Shown piece by piece: positions 16,729 through 25,856 of a DNA stretch of 64,000 nucleotides. The DNA is from Ardenticatenaceae bacterium. GTDB lineage: Bacteria > Chloroflexota > Anaerolineae > Promineifilales > Promineifilaceae. The DNA is taken from the NCBI GenBank assembly GCA_020634215.1, contig JACKCD010000025.1, forward strand, positions 1-64,000. The letters are read 5' to 3'. The notes under the pieces were generated by a model. It was not told the DNA's origin. It worked only from the letters and a program-made list of their open reading frames with translations, and did not search any database. How positions within the stretch are numbered: the stretch's first letter is position 1; the number at the start of each line of letters is the position of its first letter. The position numbers and the translations under genes are program-made.

Positions 16729-17655
16729 TTAACGCTGCTGCCAGAGGTACCAGGTGATGGTGGCAAAGACAATGAGCATTCCCGCGAGCTGCCAGGGGGA
16801 GGTGAGGCGTTCGTCGAGAAAGAGGGTGCCGATGGCAAAGGTGCTCAGGAGTCGCCAGCTCATGAGGCTGCTGACGCGGGGGGCGCCGATGTGGCGGATG
16901 GCAATGATTTGGCTGAGGTTGGCAAGGACGAAAACGCCGATACTGAGACCCAAAAAGGCAACAATGTCCCACAGGTCGATGGTAAGCCAGCCGCGCCAAT
17001 CTTCTTGCCACAAAATGGAGAGGATGGTGCTGCTGCTGGCGATGACGAAGAATTGCATGAGCATAATGGCTTCGCTGGGGATGTGGGTATCGCGGCTGCG
17101 GCGGACGATGAGCATGTAGGCGGCAAGGGCGATGCTGCTGATAATGGCAAGAAAGATGCCTAGGAGATCGTAACGGCCGTTTATCCCCCCCACCGTTCCC
17201 AGCCGCCACCCCGCCAGCAAACTCTCTCCCATCATCAAGGCCGAGCCGATAAACGTCAGTGCTACGGCTCGCCTGGTGTAACGCGGGGTGGCCTCATGCA
17301 GCAGCAAGACACTGAGCAGCACCACCCAAAACGGGGTCGTTTGGGTAACAATTTGGACAAACACCGACAGGGTGTAGCGTGCAGCAAACTGGTTGCTGAG
17401 GCCGCGCACAACTGAAACAGCACCAAACTGCCATAGCAACGGCGAACGATAGACGTGGCGATCCAGCCGTGGCAAGATAAAAAAGCCAAAAATGACAAAA
17501 GGTAGGCCATAGGCCAACACCAAAATGGAGAGGCTGGGCAGGTGGCTGACAGTTTGCAGATAGCGAGCAAAAACCGGGTGGGTTCCCCACAGGGTATGGC
17601 TAACCAGCGCAATGAGCAACCAACCCCAGGCAGAAACGGCCGTTTTTTCCCTCAT
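16729..17655 (-). CDS. EamA/DMT-family transporter
   Basis: 308 residues with ten hydrophobic segments in two related halves of five, the layout of EamA drug/metabolite exporters. Conserved positions include the small-residue-rich helices around WGTHPVFARYL near the start and the second-half VSSLMSWRLLSTFAIGTLFLDE, which carries the family's GxxFLxE ending. Members export amino acids, nucleotides or other small molecules; the substrate is unknown. The start lies in an AACGGCCGTT copy (MREKTAVSAW). It is in a tandem minus-strand arrangement between a hybrid kinase upstream and pcrA downstream, with a terminator separating it from the kinase. Confidence 0.85.
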   Translation of the reverse strand: MREKTAVSAWGWLLIALVSHTLWGTHPVFARYLQTVSHLPSLSILVLAYGLPFVIFGFFILPRLDRHVYRSPLLWQFGAVSVVRGLSNQFAARYTLSVFVQIVTQTTPFWVVLLSVLLLHEATPRYTRRAVALTFIGSALMMGESLLAGWRLGTVGGINGRYDLLGIFLAIISSIALAAYMLIVRRSRDTHIPSEAIMLMQFFVIASSSTILSILWQEDWRGWLTIDLWDIVAFLGLSIGVFVLANLSQIIAIRHIGAPRVSSLMSWRLLSTFAIGTLFLDERLTSPWQLAGMLIVFATITWYLWQQR

Positions 17656-17671
17656 CTGCCATCACCCGCAC

Positions 17672-17700
17672 AAAAAAAAGGCCAGCTACCCAAGCTGACC
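17672..17700 (-). terminator. Intrinsic terminator after the hybrid kinase
   Basis: On the minus strand GGTCAGCTT-GGGT-AGCTGGCC forms a stem followed by eight T. It lies about 30 bases past the stop of the kinase ending at 17731. Confidence 0.88.
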
Positions 17701-17730
17701 CCATACCTAAAAAACTCAGACAAACGCGGC

Positions 17731-19974
17731 CTAATCATCCAACGCCTGACGCACCGACCACAGCAAATCATGCGGCATAAACGGCTTATGCAAGAAATGT
17801 TTCTGCCCCGGATGCGCCGTTTGCAATGAAATCGCATCCGTATAGCCCGACATATACAGCACCTTCAACCCTGCCGACAAATCCAGCAAGAACGAAGCCA
17901 GTTCCGCCCCATTCATCCCCGGCATAATCACATCCGTCAGCAGCAAATCAATCGGTTCAGCATAATCATTGAACAGTGAAACCGCCTGCATCCCATCTTC
18001 AGCCACCAGAACTGTGTAACCAGCATCCAGCAGCACCTCCTGCACGAATTCGCGCACGCTTTCCCGGTCTTCAACCAGCAGCACCACTTCATGCCCCACT
18101 GCCATCGGCGGCAAACCTTCAACAATCTCTTCCTGTTTTTCCACCACTTCATAGCTTGCCATCGTGGGGAAATAAATCTGGAAAGTTGTCCCAGACCCAG
18201 GTTCGCTTTCCAAATACACCTTGCCGCCCGTTTGCATCACAATGCTATAGACGGTGGAAAGACCTAACCCTGTGCCCTTGCCCTTTTCCTTTGTTGTAAA
18301 AAACGGCTCAAACGCTTTAGCTTGCGTTTCTGGTGCCATGCCCACACCCGTATCGCTCACCGTGAGCAAAACATATTGACCGGGGCTTAATAAAGCTGTA
18401 TCAATGATGGTTGCGTCATTATCTGTTGTAACCATGCTGGTGGCGATGAGTAGTTGCCCCCCACTGGGCATGGCATCACGGGCATTAACGGCTAAATTCA
18501 CAAGTATCTGGTTAATTTGCACCGGATCAGCCTTGATGTTGCCCAAATTGGGTGCCAGTTCGGTGGCGACAATGATGTTCTCGCCAATTAACCGCTCAAT
18601 CATGCTCTTGGTTTTGATAATGATCTCATTCAACTGCAAAATTTGCAGTTCCTGCTCTTGTGCCCGGCTAAAGATGAGTAACTGGTTAGTCAATTCGCTC
18701 ACCTGATGCCCGGCATCCCGAATGGCGCGGGCATAGCGGAGCGGGCTACCGCTTAGCCCCAACTCTGGTTCGGTTAGTAGGTCGCTGTAGCCGGTAATGA
18801 TAGTGAGCAAATTGTTGAGATCGTGGGCGACACCGCTGGTAAGCTGCCCAATGGCCTCCATTTTTTGCGATTGGCGGAACTCGGCTTCTAACTGCTGCCG
18901 CTCCAGTTCGGTTGTGAGCCACTGCCCCATTAATTGGATCATGCCTTTCTGGGTGCTGGTGAATGGCTCGTTGCGTACCGAGGCGGAGGAAAAATTGAGC
19001 GTGCCATAAGGACGGCCGCGAACGATGATGGGCAAGCCAATATAGGCTTCCAGCCGGAAATTTTGATAGGCAGGGTGATACGCTTGCTCTGACTGACCAA
19101 TGTTGACAAATGTAAGCGGCCATTGGTCAGGCGGAATGGTGAGCAGTAGTTCGCAGTAGGTCATGTCCAGCGGCAAGACCATGCCGGGTTTCATGGGAGA
19201 AGGCGAACGCACGTGGAGGAGTTCGTAATCGTTGTTCGTCACGCGGGAGAGCATCCCGGTTTCCATTTGCAGAAGATCGCAGCCTAGGGCCAGCAGCCGT
19301 TCAACTTTTTCTGCGTAGCTGGTGGTACGGTCAATGGTGATGAGATATAAGCGGCGCAGACTGTCTTCGCTTTGACGCAGATTGTCGCGGGCTTGCTCGT
19401 GCCGGCCGATCTCTTTTTTCAGCGCGTTGTTGATCTGCTCCAAATCGGCCGTGCGCTGTTCAACCCGCTGCTCCAGTTCGCTTTTGGCTATTTGTAACGC
19501 TAGTTCAGCGTTGCGCTTGTCAGTAATGTCGGTTTCGGTGCCTACGAGACGGTAGGGAAAACCATCTTTGTCGCGCAGGGCGATGGCGTGAACGGCCACC
19601 CAGCGGACGGAACCATCGTCCAAAAGATTGCGGTGTTCAATCTGGTAGTCGCTTGTGGTTCCACGGAGAAAGGCGGAAACGGCCTGGCTAACTACGAGAA
19701 GGTCGGCGGGATGAACGGCCGTTAAAAACGCCGTTAACGTGGGTGTTTGCCCATGCGGAATATTGCGCGACTGACGCAAAAGCGGGTCAATATACAGTGT
19801 TCCCGTCCGCAAATCTGCATCCCATGCCCCAGTACGCCCCGCCTGGCTTGCCAATTCATACCGTTCCTGCACCTTGGTCAGCCGAGCACGAGCCTGCTCC
19901 AATTCAGCCTGGAGACAGGAAAGACGTTCTTGTAGCTCTTGTGTTGTTGATTCTTGCTGATTTATGCTGCTCAT
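17731..19974 (-). CDS. Hybrid sensor histidine kinase/response regulator (PAS-GAF-HisKA-HATPase-REC)
   Basis: 747 residues and no membrane helix, so a cytoplasmic sensor. The domains in order are: an N-terminal coiled coil (15-40), PAS (about 40-165), coiled coil with GAF (about 215-365), HisKA with phosphoacceptor His in GVAHDLNNLLTIITGYSDL (about 395), HATPase with DTGVGMAPE and GKGTGLGLSTVYSI, then a C-terminal REC with acceptor Asp in LLLTDVIMPGMNG. The tail REC could form an internal relay or feed a separate phosphotransfer protein; none is adjacent. The signal is unknown. The gene is isolated by a terminator downstream. Confidence 0.93.
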   Translation of the reverse strand: MSSINQQESTTQELQERLSCLQAELEQARARLTKVQERYELASQAGRTGAWDADLRTGTLYIDPLLRQSRNIPHGQTPTLTAFLTAVHPADLLVVSQAVSAFLRGTTSDYQIEHRNLLDDGSVRWVAVHAIALRDKDGFPYRLVGTETDITDKRNAELALQIAKSELEQRVEQRTADLEQINNALKKEIGRHEQARDNLRQSEDSLRRLYLITIDRTTSYAEKVERLLALGCDLLQMETGMLSRVTNNDYELLHVRSPSPMKPGMVLPLDMTYCELLLTIPPDQWPLTFVNIGQSEQAYHPAYQNFRLEAYIGLPIIVRGRPYGTLNFSSASVRNEPFTSTQKGMIQLMGQWLTTELERQQLEAEFRQSQKMEAIGQLTSGVAHDLNNLLTIITGYSDLLTEPELGLSGSPLRYARAIRDAGHQVSELTNQLLIFSRAQEQELQILQLNEIIIKTKSMIERLIGENIIVATELAPNLGNIKADPVQINQILVNLAVNARDAMPSGGQLLIATSMVTTDNDATIIDTALLSPGQYVLLTVSDTGVGMAPETQAKAFEPFFTTKEKGKGTGLGLSTVYSIVMQTGGKVYLESEPGSGTTFQIYFPTMASYEVVEKQEEIVEGLPPMAVGHEVVLLVEDRESVREFVQEVLLDAGYTVLVAEDGMQAVSLFNDYAEPIDLLLTDVIMPGMNGAELASFLLDLSAGLKVLYMSGYTDAISLQTAHPGQKHFLHKPFMPHDLLWSVRQALDD

Positions 19975-20155
19975 TAACCGTTGCCCCTGCCCTTTGTCTT
20001 GCAGAGCCTAGTTTGGCATATACAAAGCCAGTTACTATTGTACTGAAGTCAGTTAAATTCACCATTACAATTGTTAAGAGAACCTGGTATGTGAAAATAA
20101 TCAGTCCCAACATAAATAGAAGCACAATTATCAAATGCAACAAGCAATCGAGCAA
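19904..20155 (-). CDS. Possible small membrane protein overlapping the kinase start
   Basis: An 83-residue frame whose first 50 residues are strongly hydrophobic (LLHLIIVLLFMLGLIIF and a second segment) and whose tail overlaps the first 71 bases of the hybrid kinase gene in another frame. A non-ATG start and no clear ribosome site argue against it; the length of the hydrophobic stretches argues for it. It might be a membrane partner of the kinase or a chance AT-rich frame. Confidence 0.25.
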   Translation of the reverse strand: MLDCLLHLIIVLLFMLGLIIFTYQVLLTIVMVNLTDFSTIVTGFVYAKLGSARQRAGATVNEQHKSARINNTRATRTSFLSPG

Positions 20156-20191
20156 ATGGTTGCCCCACTGCCGAAAGGAACCGATTTAGGT

Positions 20192-20293
20192 CTATGTAAA
20201 TTCCGTTAGATCAACATCCCCAGCCACGCCATCATCAAATAGGATATGGAAGGTATAATTAGCTTTATAATCAATGTTCATAATATCGTTCAT
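20192..20293 (-). pseudogene. DUF2442 remnant
   Basis: A 33-codon frame reading MNDIMNIDYKANYTFHIL then FDDGVAGDVDLTEFT and a stop. It matches only the N-terminal half of a DUF2442 protein (first strands and FxDG...VDL motif) and lacks the usual C-terminal GxxxWPNGxD region. It lies 70 bases downstream of the DUF4160 gene, which is the usual pairing of the two families. It is therefore most likely a decayed second gene. Confidence 0.6.
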
Positions 20294-20363
20294 GTTTCAC
20301 ATGATTTTAACCTCACGTTAAAGGAGGGATTTTCCCAATCGGTTTGCTTTCCTGCGCCAGTTT

Positions 20364-20549
20364 CTAACATTCTTCGAGTTCAAGAACATGCAGGTCAATC
20401 CATTCACGGACAAGTTTAGTTGCGGTTCTCGAATTCAAATCGCCCTTGGTTACATTCCCATTAAAATCAAAATTTGTCTTCTTACCCGAATATTCAACAT
20501 GCATGTGGGAAGGATTATGGTCGTCGAAAAACATTCTGATAAGGGTCAC
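20364..20549 (-). CDS. DUF4160 protein, N-terminally short
   Basis: 61 residues with the DUF4160 core: IRMFFDDHNPSHMHVEYSGK and the C-terminal KLVREWIDLHVLELEE. Family members begin with a further 10-13 residues (MPTIS...GI), missing here; a TAA lies two codons upstream of the GTG start, and the bases before it (ATGGGCATCATA) could encode a displaced MGII. The function of the family is unknown; it is generally found next to DUF2442, and such pairs have been suggested to be toxin-antitoxin-like. With both members damaged, this locus is probably non-functional. Confidence 0.7.
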   Translation of the reverse strand: MTLIRMFFDDHNPSHMHVEYSGKKTNFDFNGNVTKGDLNSRTATKLVREWIDLHVLELEEC

Positions 20550-20631
20550 TATTTATGATGCCCATTCCCCTTCCAACCTCATCCCGCTTTGCTGTGAAAT
20601 TTACCACTGACTTGTGGTGAAACGGCCGTCT

Positions 20632-20649
20632 GGGAAACGGCCGTTTCCC
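20632..20649. repeat. 18-bp palindrome containing AACGGCCGTT
   Basis: GGGAAACGGCCGTTTCCC is the decamer extended by four symmetric bases on each side, with a second one-mismatch copy 17 bases upstream. It lies just beyond the 3' end of the GT39 gene and may act as its terminator hairpin. Confidence 0.6.
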
Positions 20650-20675
20650 TTTCAACCCCAAGCCCTTTTTCCTGG

Positions 20676-23510
20676 CTATGGAGAGAACACCTCTTGAACC
20701 AAGCGCAGTTGGTTATCAGGCTGGGGTTGCCCCTCGGCTTTCACCGGCAGCCGTTCGCCGCCGCTGGAACTGTAAAGACCTAGCAGCAGGGTGTAGTCGC
20801 CGGCCGACACCCCATTTAGCGGAATGGTGCGCTGGTCAATAACGATTTCGCCCGGTAGCCAGGTAGCGGTGAGCCAGCCGTCGCCGCTGGGGGGGCTGTC
20901 TAGCTGGGCAATGATTTGGCCGTTGCTGTCTACCAAATGGTTGAAAACGGTGTAGTTGGTGGCGGGGGTTGCTAGTGCTTGCCAGTAAAGGGTGAGGTGT
21001 AGGGCTTCGGAATCGGTTTGCAGGTCGTAGCCGAGCAGTTGGATGGCATCGCCAAACTGGGCGGTAAGGGGATGGGAGATGAGTGGAGGGGTGTAGAGCC
21101 GCTGGCGTTGGTCAAGCTGCATGGTGGCGAGGATGTTGCTGCCCTGGGTGATGGAAACGGCCGTTTCCCCTACACCAGCTTCTGGTGTCAACAACCACAC
21201 CTTCAGCACCGGCTCCACCCCAATCACCAAATCGGCCGGAACGTGGAACTGGTGCAGGCTGGTTACTGGCTCATGTAGTTGCCAGCGCGAGGTTGGATAG
21301 CGGCCGATCCAAATGTCGAACGTTTGCTCAAGAATTGATTCGCCTGTGTCGGGGTCGGCAAGTTGGAGCTTGAGAGCGTAATCGGTGGTGGGACGCTGCA
21401 ACGCCACCCAATTGAGTGCCATGTTGATGTCGAGGCCAGGGGTAAGCAGACTGCTAAAGGTGGCACTTTGCAGCATCAGGGTTTGGTCAAAAATGAGGGC
21501 ATCGGTGGGTGGGGTGAAGTCAGCCAAGGGGCGGCTGCGGATGGGCAGCAGAGCCGTGCGGTTTTCACCAGACAGGGCAAAGAGCGTGCCGTCGCCATCG
21601 TGCAAATCAATGCGGAACTGGGCTTGGCCGGGGGGCATTCCGCCGGGCAGGGTGAGAACGGCCGTTTGCCCAAACCTGTCCCCCGCCTGCCAATTGGCCT
21701 GTGGATAGGTGAGCAGTTCGCTGCTTTCGGCCCAGACGTTGCCGCTGTCGTCCAGCAGTTGGGTGCGGACGTAGGTGAGGCTGTTGGGCAGGTTAGGGGC
21801 GGGGTCGGGGATTTGGAAGTGGAAAACGGCCGTTAGCTTATCGCCGCGAAGCAGTTCATCCGGCAGCGTGTAGCCCACCAGGGTTGGCCCGTTGGCAAAG
21901 GTGGCTTGCAGCGGCGCGGCTGGCTCAACATCCCACAGGGTCGTATCATAGCGGACAAAAGCCGGGTCGCCGTCGGAATAAGGGATAGGCATTGCCGTCG
22001 CCACTTCCGTTAGTGCCGCTGGGGGTGGCTCATCGGCAGGCAGCAAATACCAAGCGGGTTGGTCGCTCCACGCAATCCCATTGGCTGGAACAAACCAGCT
22101 TACGGGCCGGCGGGTGTGGTAGGCAAAATCACGCGGGGCGGCATCGTAGGCACGGGGGTGGCCGATGTAGACGCGGGTGTTGGGCGGAGGTGGGTTTTCG
22201 TTGAGGTAACGCCCCATCGCCGCCAAATCAGCCTGATAGATCTCGCGCACGTCGGGGTTGTTGGCCCAGCGGACAAAGTATTGCTGCCAGGTATTGAGCA
22301 GGGTGAGGGCAAAGCCAGCAGTCAGCAGCAACGGCCAGAGGCGGGTTGTTTGCGGCCAGCGGGTGGTGGTGTAGGTGAGGGTGTGGTCGAGGAAAACGGC
22401 CGTTAACAAATACACCGGCACCATCGCCCCCGCCGCCCGCAAAAAGGAGGAGTTGGCTTCCAAAATGGCGTTGGGGCCAAGCATGGCGGCCAGCCAGAGG
22501 AGAAGAAGCGGGGGAGCGGGGGAGCAGAGGAGCAGAGGAGCAGCTTTTTCACCCCTGCCCCCTTGCTCCCCTGCTCCCCTGCTTGTAAAGGTGTAAAAAA
22601 CCGCCCACACCACCCCGCCATAAAAAAACAACCCCGTTGCCCAATCAAACACCGGTTCCCCGGCTACATGGTAGCGCCATTCCTGGTCACCTTCGATGGT
22701 AAACATTTTGACCACGCCAAGGATGGAGGGAAGGAGGGCAGCGGGGTTGCCATCGAGTGCCTCATCGAGCGTGGTGCGAAAGGCGTTGACGCGCTGGTTG
22801 ACCAGATCGGGGTTTTGCCACATGTACCACCCAAGCGGGGCAAAAACGGCGGCGGCCAGCAGCAGGGTGACGGCTAATTGGGGCCAGGTTTGGCGCAGCC
22901 AGCCGCGCTGCCGCCACGCCAGCCAGCCCCACCACAATAAGACAACGGCGGGAAAAATGCGGCTGGGAATATACGTATACATGGTTAGCCCCAACGCGAA
23001 ACCGCCTAGTAGCCACGGGGGCCATTGTTTGGGTCTTTGCAGGCCGCGCCCTAGCCAAAACAGCGTTAAAGCCGTCATAAACGTCAGGCTGACAGCGCGA
23101 AGTGCCCATCGAGACTCCATCAGCGGCCACACGGAAATGGCGAGGAGGGCAGCGGCCAGCAGGCCGCTGCGTTGGTTGAACCAGTCTCGCCCCAGCAGAT
23201 AGCCGAGGCCAACCACGCCAAGGCCGAGCAGGACGGCCGGAAGGCGCATGGCAACAATGGTTTGGCCAAATATAGCCTGGGAAATGGCGATAAGGTAGTG
23301 GAAAAGTGGCTCGCGGCCGTTGTTGCCGGGGAGAAAAACAGGCAGGTTGCGCCAGTTGATTTGGCTGGCATCTATGGCGTTAAACAGTTCGTCGCCGTTG
23401 ATGCCGGGCGGGGTTACGCTGAGGTGATAGAGGCGCAGAAAGCTGGCAATGACGAGGATTGCCAGCAAAAGAAGAAAATGGGGCTGCGTGAACCTGTTTT
23501 TGCGAACCAT
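20676..23510 (-). CDS. GT39/ArnT-like membrane glycosyltransferase
   Basis: 944 residues from ATG 23510. The N-terminal 430 residues hold about eleven membrane helices. The first periplasmic loop has the acidic motif PPGINGDELFNA and a following GREPLFHY segment, typical of PMT/ArnT-like polyprenyl-phosphate-sugar-dependent transferases (GT-C fold). The remaining 500 residues are soluble, beta-rich and extracellular, ending in two or three similar domains (for example QLLGYDLQTDSEALHLTLYW) that may bind sugar or the cell wall. The acceptor is unknown. It begins 31 bases after the GH13 gene, so it is probably translated from the same mRNA. A long in-frame extension upstream of 23510 lies inside the GH13 gene and is rejected. 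Confidence 0.85.
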   Translation of the reverse strand: MVRKNRFTQPHFLLLLAILVIASFLRLYHLSVTPPGINGDELFNAIDASQINWRNLPVFLPGNNGREPLFHYLIAISQAIFGQTIVAMRLPAVLLGLGVVGLGYLLGRDWFNQRSGLLAAALLAISVWPLMESRWALRAVSLTFMTALTLFWLGRGLQRPKQWPPWLLGGFALGLTMYTYIPSRIFPAVVLLWWGWLAWRQRGWLRQTWPQLAVTLLLAAAVFAPLGWYMWQNPDLVNQRVNAFRTTLDEALDGNPAALLPSILGVVKMFTIEGDQEWRYHVAGEPVFDWATGLFFYGGVVWAVFYTFTSRGAGEQGGRGEKAAPLLLCSPAPPLLLLWLAAMLGPNAILEANSSFLRAAGAMVPVYLLTAVFLDHTLTYTTTRWPQTTRLWPLLLTAGFALTLLNTWQQYFVRWANNPDVREIYQADLAAMGRYLNENPPPPNTRVYIGHPRAYDAAPRDFAYHTRRPVSWFVPANGIAWSDQPAWYLLPADEPPPAALTEVATAMPIPYSDGDPAFVRYDTTLWDVEPAAPLQATFANGPTLVGYTLPDELLRGDKLTAVFHFQIPDPAPNLPNSLTYVRTQLLDDSGNVWAESSELLTYPQANWQAGDRFGQTAVLTLPGGMPPGQAQFRIDLHDGDGTLFALSGENRTALLPIRSRPLADFTPPTDALIFDQTLMLQSATFSSLLTPGLDINMALNWVALQRPTTDYALKLQLADPDTGESILEQTFDIWIGRYPTSRWQLHEPVTSLHQFHVPADLVIGVEPVLKVWLLTPEAGVGETAVSITQGSNILATMQLDQRQRLYTPPLISHPLTAQFGDAIQLLGYDLQTDSEALHLTLYWQALATPATNYTVFNHLVDSNGQIIAQLDSPPSGDGWLTATWLPGEIVIDQRTIPLNGVSAGDYTLLLGLYSSSGGERLPVKAEGQPQPDNQLRLVQEVFSP

Positions 23511-23541
23511 TTTGCTCACCGGGCAGGATTCTATCACGTTG

Positions 23542-25242
23542 TCAGGAAAGTTGTTTGACGGTTCCCTGACGGGGCGGGAGCGTGATGGTTTGGTTAGGGG
23601 CAAGGGGGATGGTTTGGGTCGCGTCGCTGAGGTTGAAGGCGACAGCAAAGGCAATATTGTTGTGGCTGCGGCTGTAGGCGTAGGTTTGGTTGGCCTCGTT
23701 GAGGTGGTGGGTTTGCAAACGGCCGTTACTCCACACCTTGCCCCCTTCCCGCCGCAGCCCAATCAGCCAGCGAAAATAGTCGCGCAGGTCGGCATTTTGT
23801 TCTGTCCCCCAACGCATTGGTTGGCGCGATTCCTCCATGCCGTGGCTGCCCTCATCCCGAATGCCGCGCCGTTGCGACACCCCCACCTCGGTGCCGTTGT
23901 AGACAATGGGTGAGCCGGAGAGGGTAAATTGACACAGTGCCGCCAGCTTCAGCTTTTGCGTGTCGTTACCTGCCAACCAAAGAAAGCGGTTCATGTCGTG
24001 GTTGTCGAGAAAGCTGGGGCGGCTAAAGGTGGTGGGAAAGTAGGTTTCGTGCTGATGCAGGAAGGCATCAAACGCGGTGAGCGACATGCGGCCGGCGGCA
24101 AAGGTGTCGCGCAATGCCTGCGCTAGCAAAAAGTCAAGGCAGCCATCAAAGCGGCCAATGTAGGTAAGCTGGGCTTCTGGGGTTTGCACCGCTTCGCCAA
24201 ATATCCAGGCATCGGGTTTGATCTGTTTAACCACGGCGCGAAGTTCTGTCCAAAAGTCGTGGCTGGGGCCAAGGGCATAATCGAGCCGCAGCCCATCAAA
24301 GCCAACATCGCCCAGCCAAAAGCCGACGACCTGAAAAAGGTGGTCACGCACGGCGGGGTTGTCTACATTGAGCTCGGGCAGGTCGGCCACGCCAAAAAAG
24401 GTGGCGTAGCGGTCGGGCCACTGCTCCCATTTGTACCAATCGTGGTACGGGCTGTGGCGGTCGGCGCGGGCAGCCTGAAAAGTGGGGTGTTGGCTGCCCC
24501 AATGATTAGCCACAAAGTCGAGCAGCAGCCGGATGCCACGCTGATGGGCTTGGTCAACCAATTCTACCACGTCGGCCAAGGTGCCGAGGCGCGGGTTAAC
24601 GCTGAGATAGTCGCTAGCGTGGTAGCCGTGGTGGGTATGATCGGGGAAAAAGGGATTGAGCCAAATGGTGTTGAATCCCATGTCGGCCACGTAATCTAAC
24701 TGCTCGATGATGCCGCGCAGGGTGCCGCCGTGGATGTCACTGAGGTGGGTGGTGGGGTTCCAGGAACGGCCGTTTCCCGGATAAAACCGATCCGGAAAAA
24801 TCTGATACACAATCGCCCCCGCCGCCCAATCCGGCGGGTCAGGGCTGCCCACGTAGTAAGAAAAGACGGCACCGTCGTCGGCCAAAATGGGTTCCCCCAG
24901 GCGGGGTTGGGCAGCAATGGTGTAGCGGACGAGCGTGCCGGTGGGCTGCGGCGGCAGTTGCCCCTGCCAAATTTGCTGATATTGCCAATTGAGCAAATCC
25001 CATTCGGTGCGAACGGGCTGCAGGGCGACGGTTTGTGTGGGTTGGTTGGGGAGGGTGAGGTGGCAGAAAACGGCCGTTATCGCCTGCTCGCACCCCACAG
25101 TAACCGTCACAACAGGGCTATCCCCCGCCTGGGGTGCGCGAGGCGCAATGCGGTGCTGGTGCTGCACTCCCTGGCGACGCTGGCGGGCATGGTCAAGACG
25201 GCGGTTGGAGGTGGCAAGGGGGCCAAAAACAAAATCATCCAT
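23542..25242 (-). CDS. GH13 alpha-amylase-family glycosidase
   Basis: 566-residue glycoside hydrolase of clan GH-H. The N-terminal 100 residues form a starch-binding-like beta domain as in cyclomaltodextrinase/neopullulanase. The barrel carries region I DFVANHWG, region II GLRLDYALG with the nucleophile Asp, region III GEAVQ with the acid/base Glu and region IV FLDNHDMNR. No signal peptide is seen, so it acts in the cytoplasm on imported maltodextrins or on glycogen-derived oligosaccharides. Its ATG overlaps the stop of the marR gene by eight bases, so translation is coupled. It is followed 31 bases on by the GT39 gene. Confidence 0.93.
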   Translation of the reverse strand: MDDFVFGPLATSNRRLDHARQRRQGVQHQHRIAPRAPQAGDSPVVTVTVGCEQAITAVFCHLTLPNQPTQTVALQPVRTEWDLLNWQYQQIWQGQLPPQPTGTLVRYTIAAQPRLGEPILADDGAVFSYYVGSPDPPDWAAGAIVYQIFPDRFYPGNGRSWNPTTHLSDIHGGTLRGIIEQLDYVADMGFNTIWLNPFFPDHTHHGYHASDYLSVNPRLGTLADVVELVDQAHQRGIRLLLDFVANHWGSQHPTFQAARADRHSPYHDWYKWEQWPDRYATFFGVADLPELNVDNPAVRDHLFQVVGFWLGDVGFDGLRLDYALGPSHDFWTELRAVVKQIKPDAWIFGEAVQTPEAQLTYIGRFDGCLDFLLAQALRDTFAAGRMSLTAFDAFLHQHETYFPTTFSRPSFLDNHDMNRFLWLAGNDTQKLKLAALCQFTLSGSPIVYNGTEVGVSQRRGIRDEGSHGMEESRQPMRWGTEQNADLRDYFRWLIGLRREGGKVWSNGRLQTHHLNEANQTYAYSRSHNNIAFAVAFNLSDATQTIPLAPNQTITLPPRQGTVKQLS

Positions 25243-25669
25243 GAAGCAGGGTGCGGAGAGCGGTGTTAAGGCTGTTTAGCTGGGTTTCAAGCTGCTGCTG
25301 TTCAGGCTGGCCAAGCTGGTGCAGCCGTTGCTGAATGGAGGCTTGGTGGGCAGCGGCGACGGTTTGGTAAACGGCAGTTCCCTTTTCCGTTAAATAAAGG
25401 CGTAAAGAACGGCCGTCAGTTTCATGCGGCCGGCGTTCCAAATAGCCGTCCCGCTCCAACCCACGAATAATGCGCGTAATGTTGCTCTTATCGCAAAACA
25501 TGTAGTCACTAAGCTGGCTCAGCGATAGTCCCGGCTCGGCCGCAATATGCGAGAGGGCATAGTATCGGGGAGATGAAAGATCATACATGCCAAAAAGTTG
25601 CCTATCACCATCATCCAGCAAAAAAAAGCTCTCCTTCAACAGATTATACAATTGCTCAACATCACTCAT
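25235..25669 (-). CDS. MarR-family transcriptional regulator
   Basis: 144 residues from ATG 25669. A winged helix at about residues 40-105 includes LSLSQLSDYMFCDKSNITRIIRGLERDGYL and the wing RRPHETDGRSLRLYLTEKG with the family's D-x-R signature. Dimerising helices flank it. It is first in an operon with the GH13 and GT39 genes and divergent from a class V aminotransferase. A perfect 14-bp palindrome, GTTGATATATCAAC, lies 36 bases upstream of the start and is a likely operator. The effector is unknown. Confidence 0.93.
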   Translation of the reverse strand: MSDVEQLYNLLKESFFLLDDGDRQLFGMYDLSSPRYYALSHIAAEPGLSLSQLSDYMFCDKSNITRIIRGLERDGYLERRPHETDGRSLRLYLTEKGTAVYQTVAAAHQASIQQRLHQLGQPEQQQLETQLNSLNTALRTLLHG

Positions 25670-25704
25670 ACCAGCGTCGTTTTTCCTTGAAATTATCTGC
25701 GCTC

Positions 25705-25718
25705 GTTGATATATCAAC
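25705..25718. promoter_or_regulatory. Candidate MarR operator GTTGATATATCAAC
   Basis: A perfect 14-bp palindrome of the kind MarR dimers bind. On the minus strand its TTGATA could serve as a -35 box with TAATTT 16 bases on, so binding would block marR-operon transcription. It also lies in the leader region of the divergent aminotransferase gene. Confidence 0.6.
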
Positions 25719-25856
25719 AGTTCTTGAGAATCACTGTATCACGCAGGCAAAAGATCGTCAAACAGCAATACAGGGCGAAACAGTCGACCATTTTTGGCTA
25801 TTCAGTCCCACACATTTGTGTTAGCATTCGCCACATCTATCGCCTTGGAAGGATTT

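Noticed and set aside
20192..20549. Active toxin-antitoxin module
   Set aside because: Both members appear truncated and the toxin role of these families is unproven.
23511..23762. 84-residue N-terminal extension of the GT39 protein
   Set aside because: It lies inside the end of the GH13 gene in another frame and is Thr/Pro/Ser low complexity.
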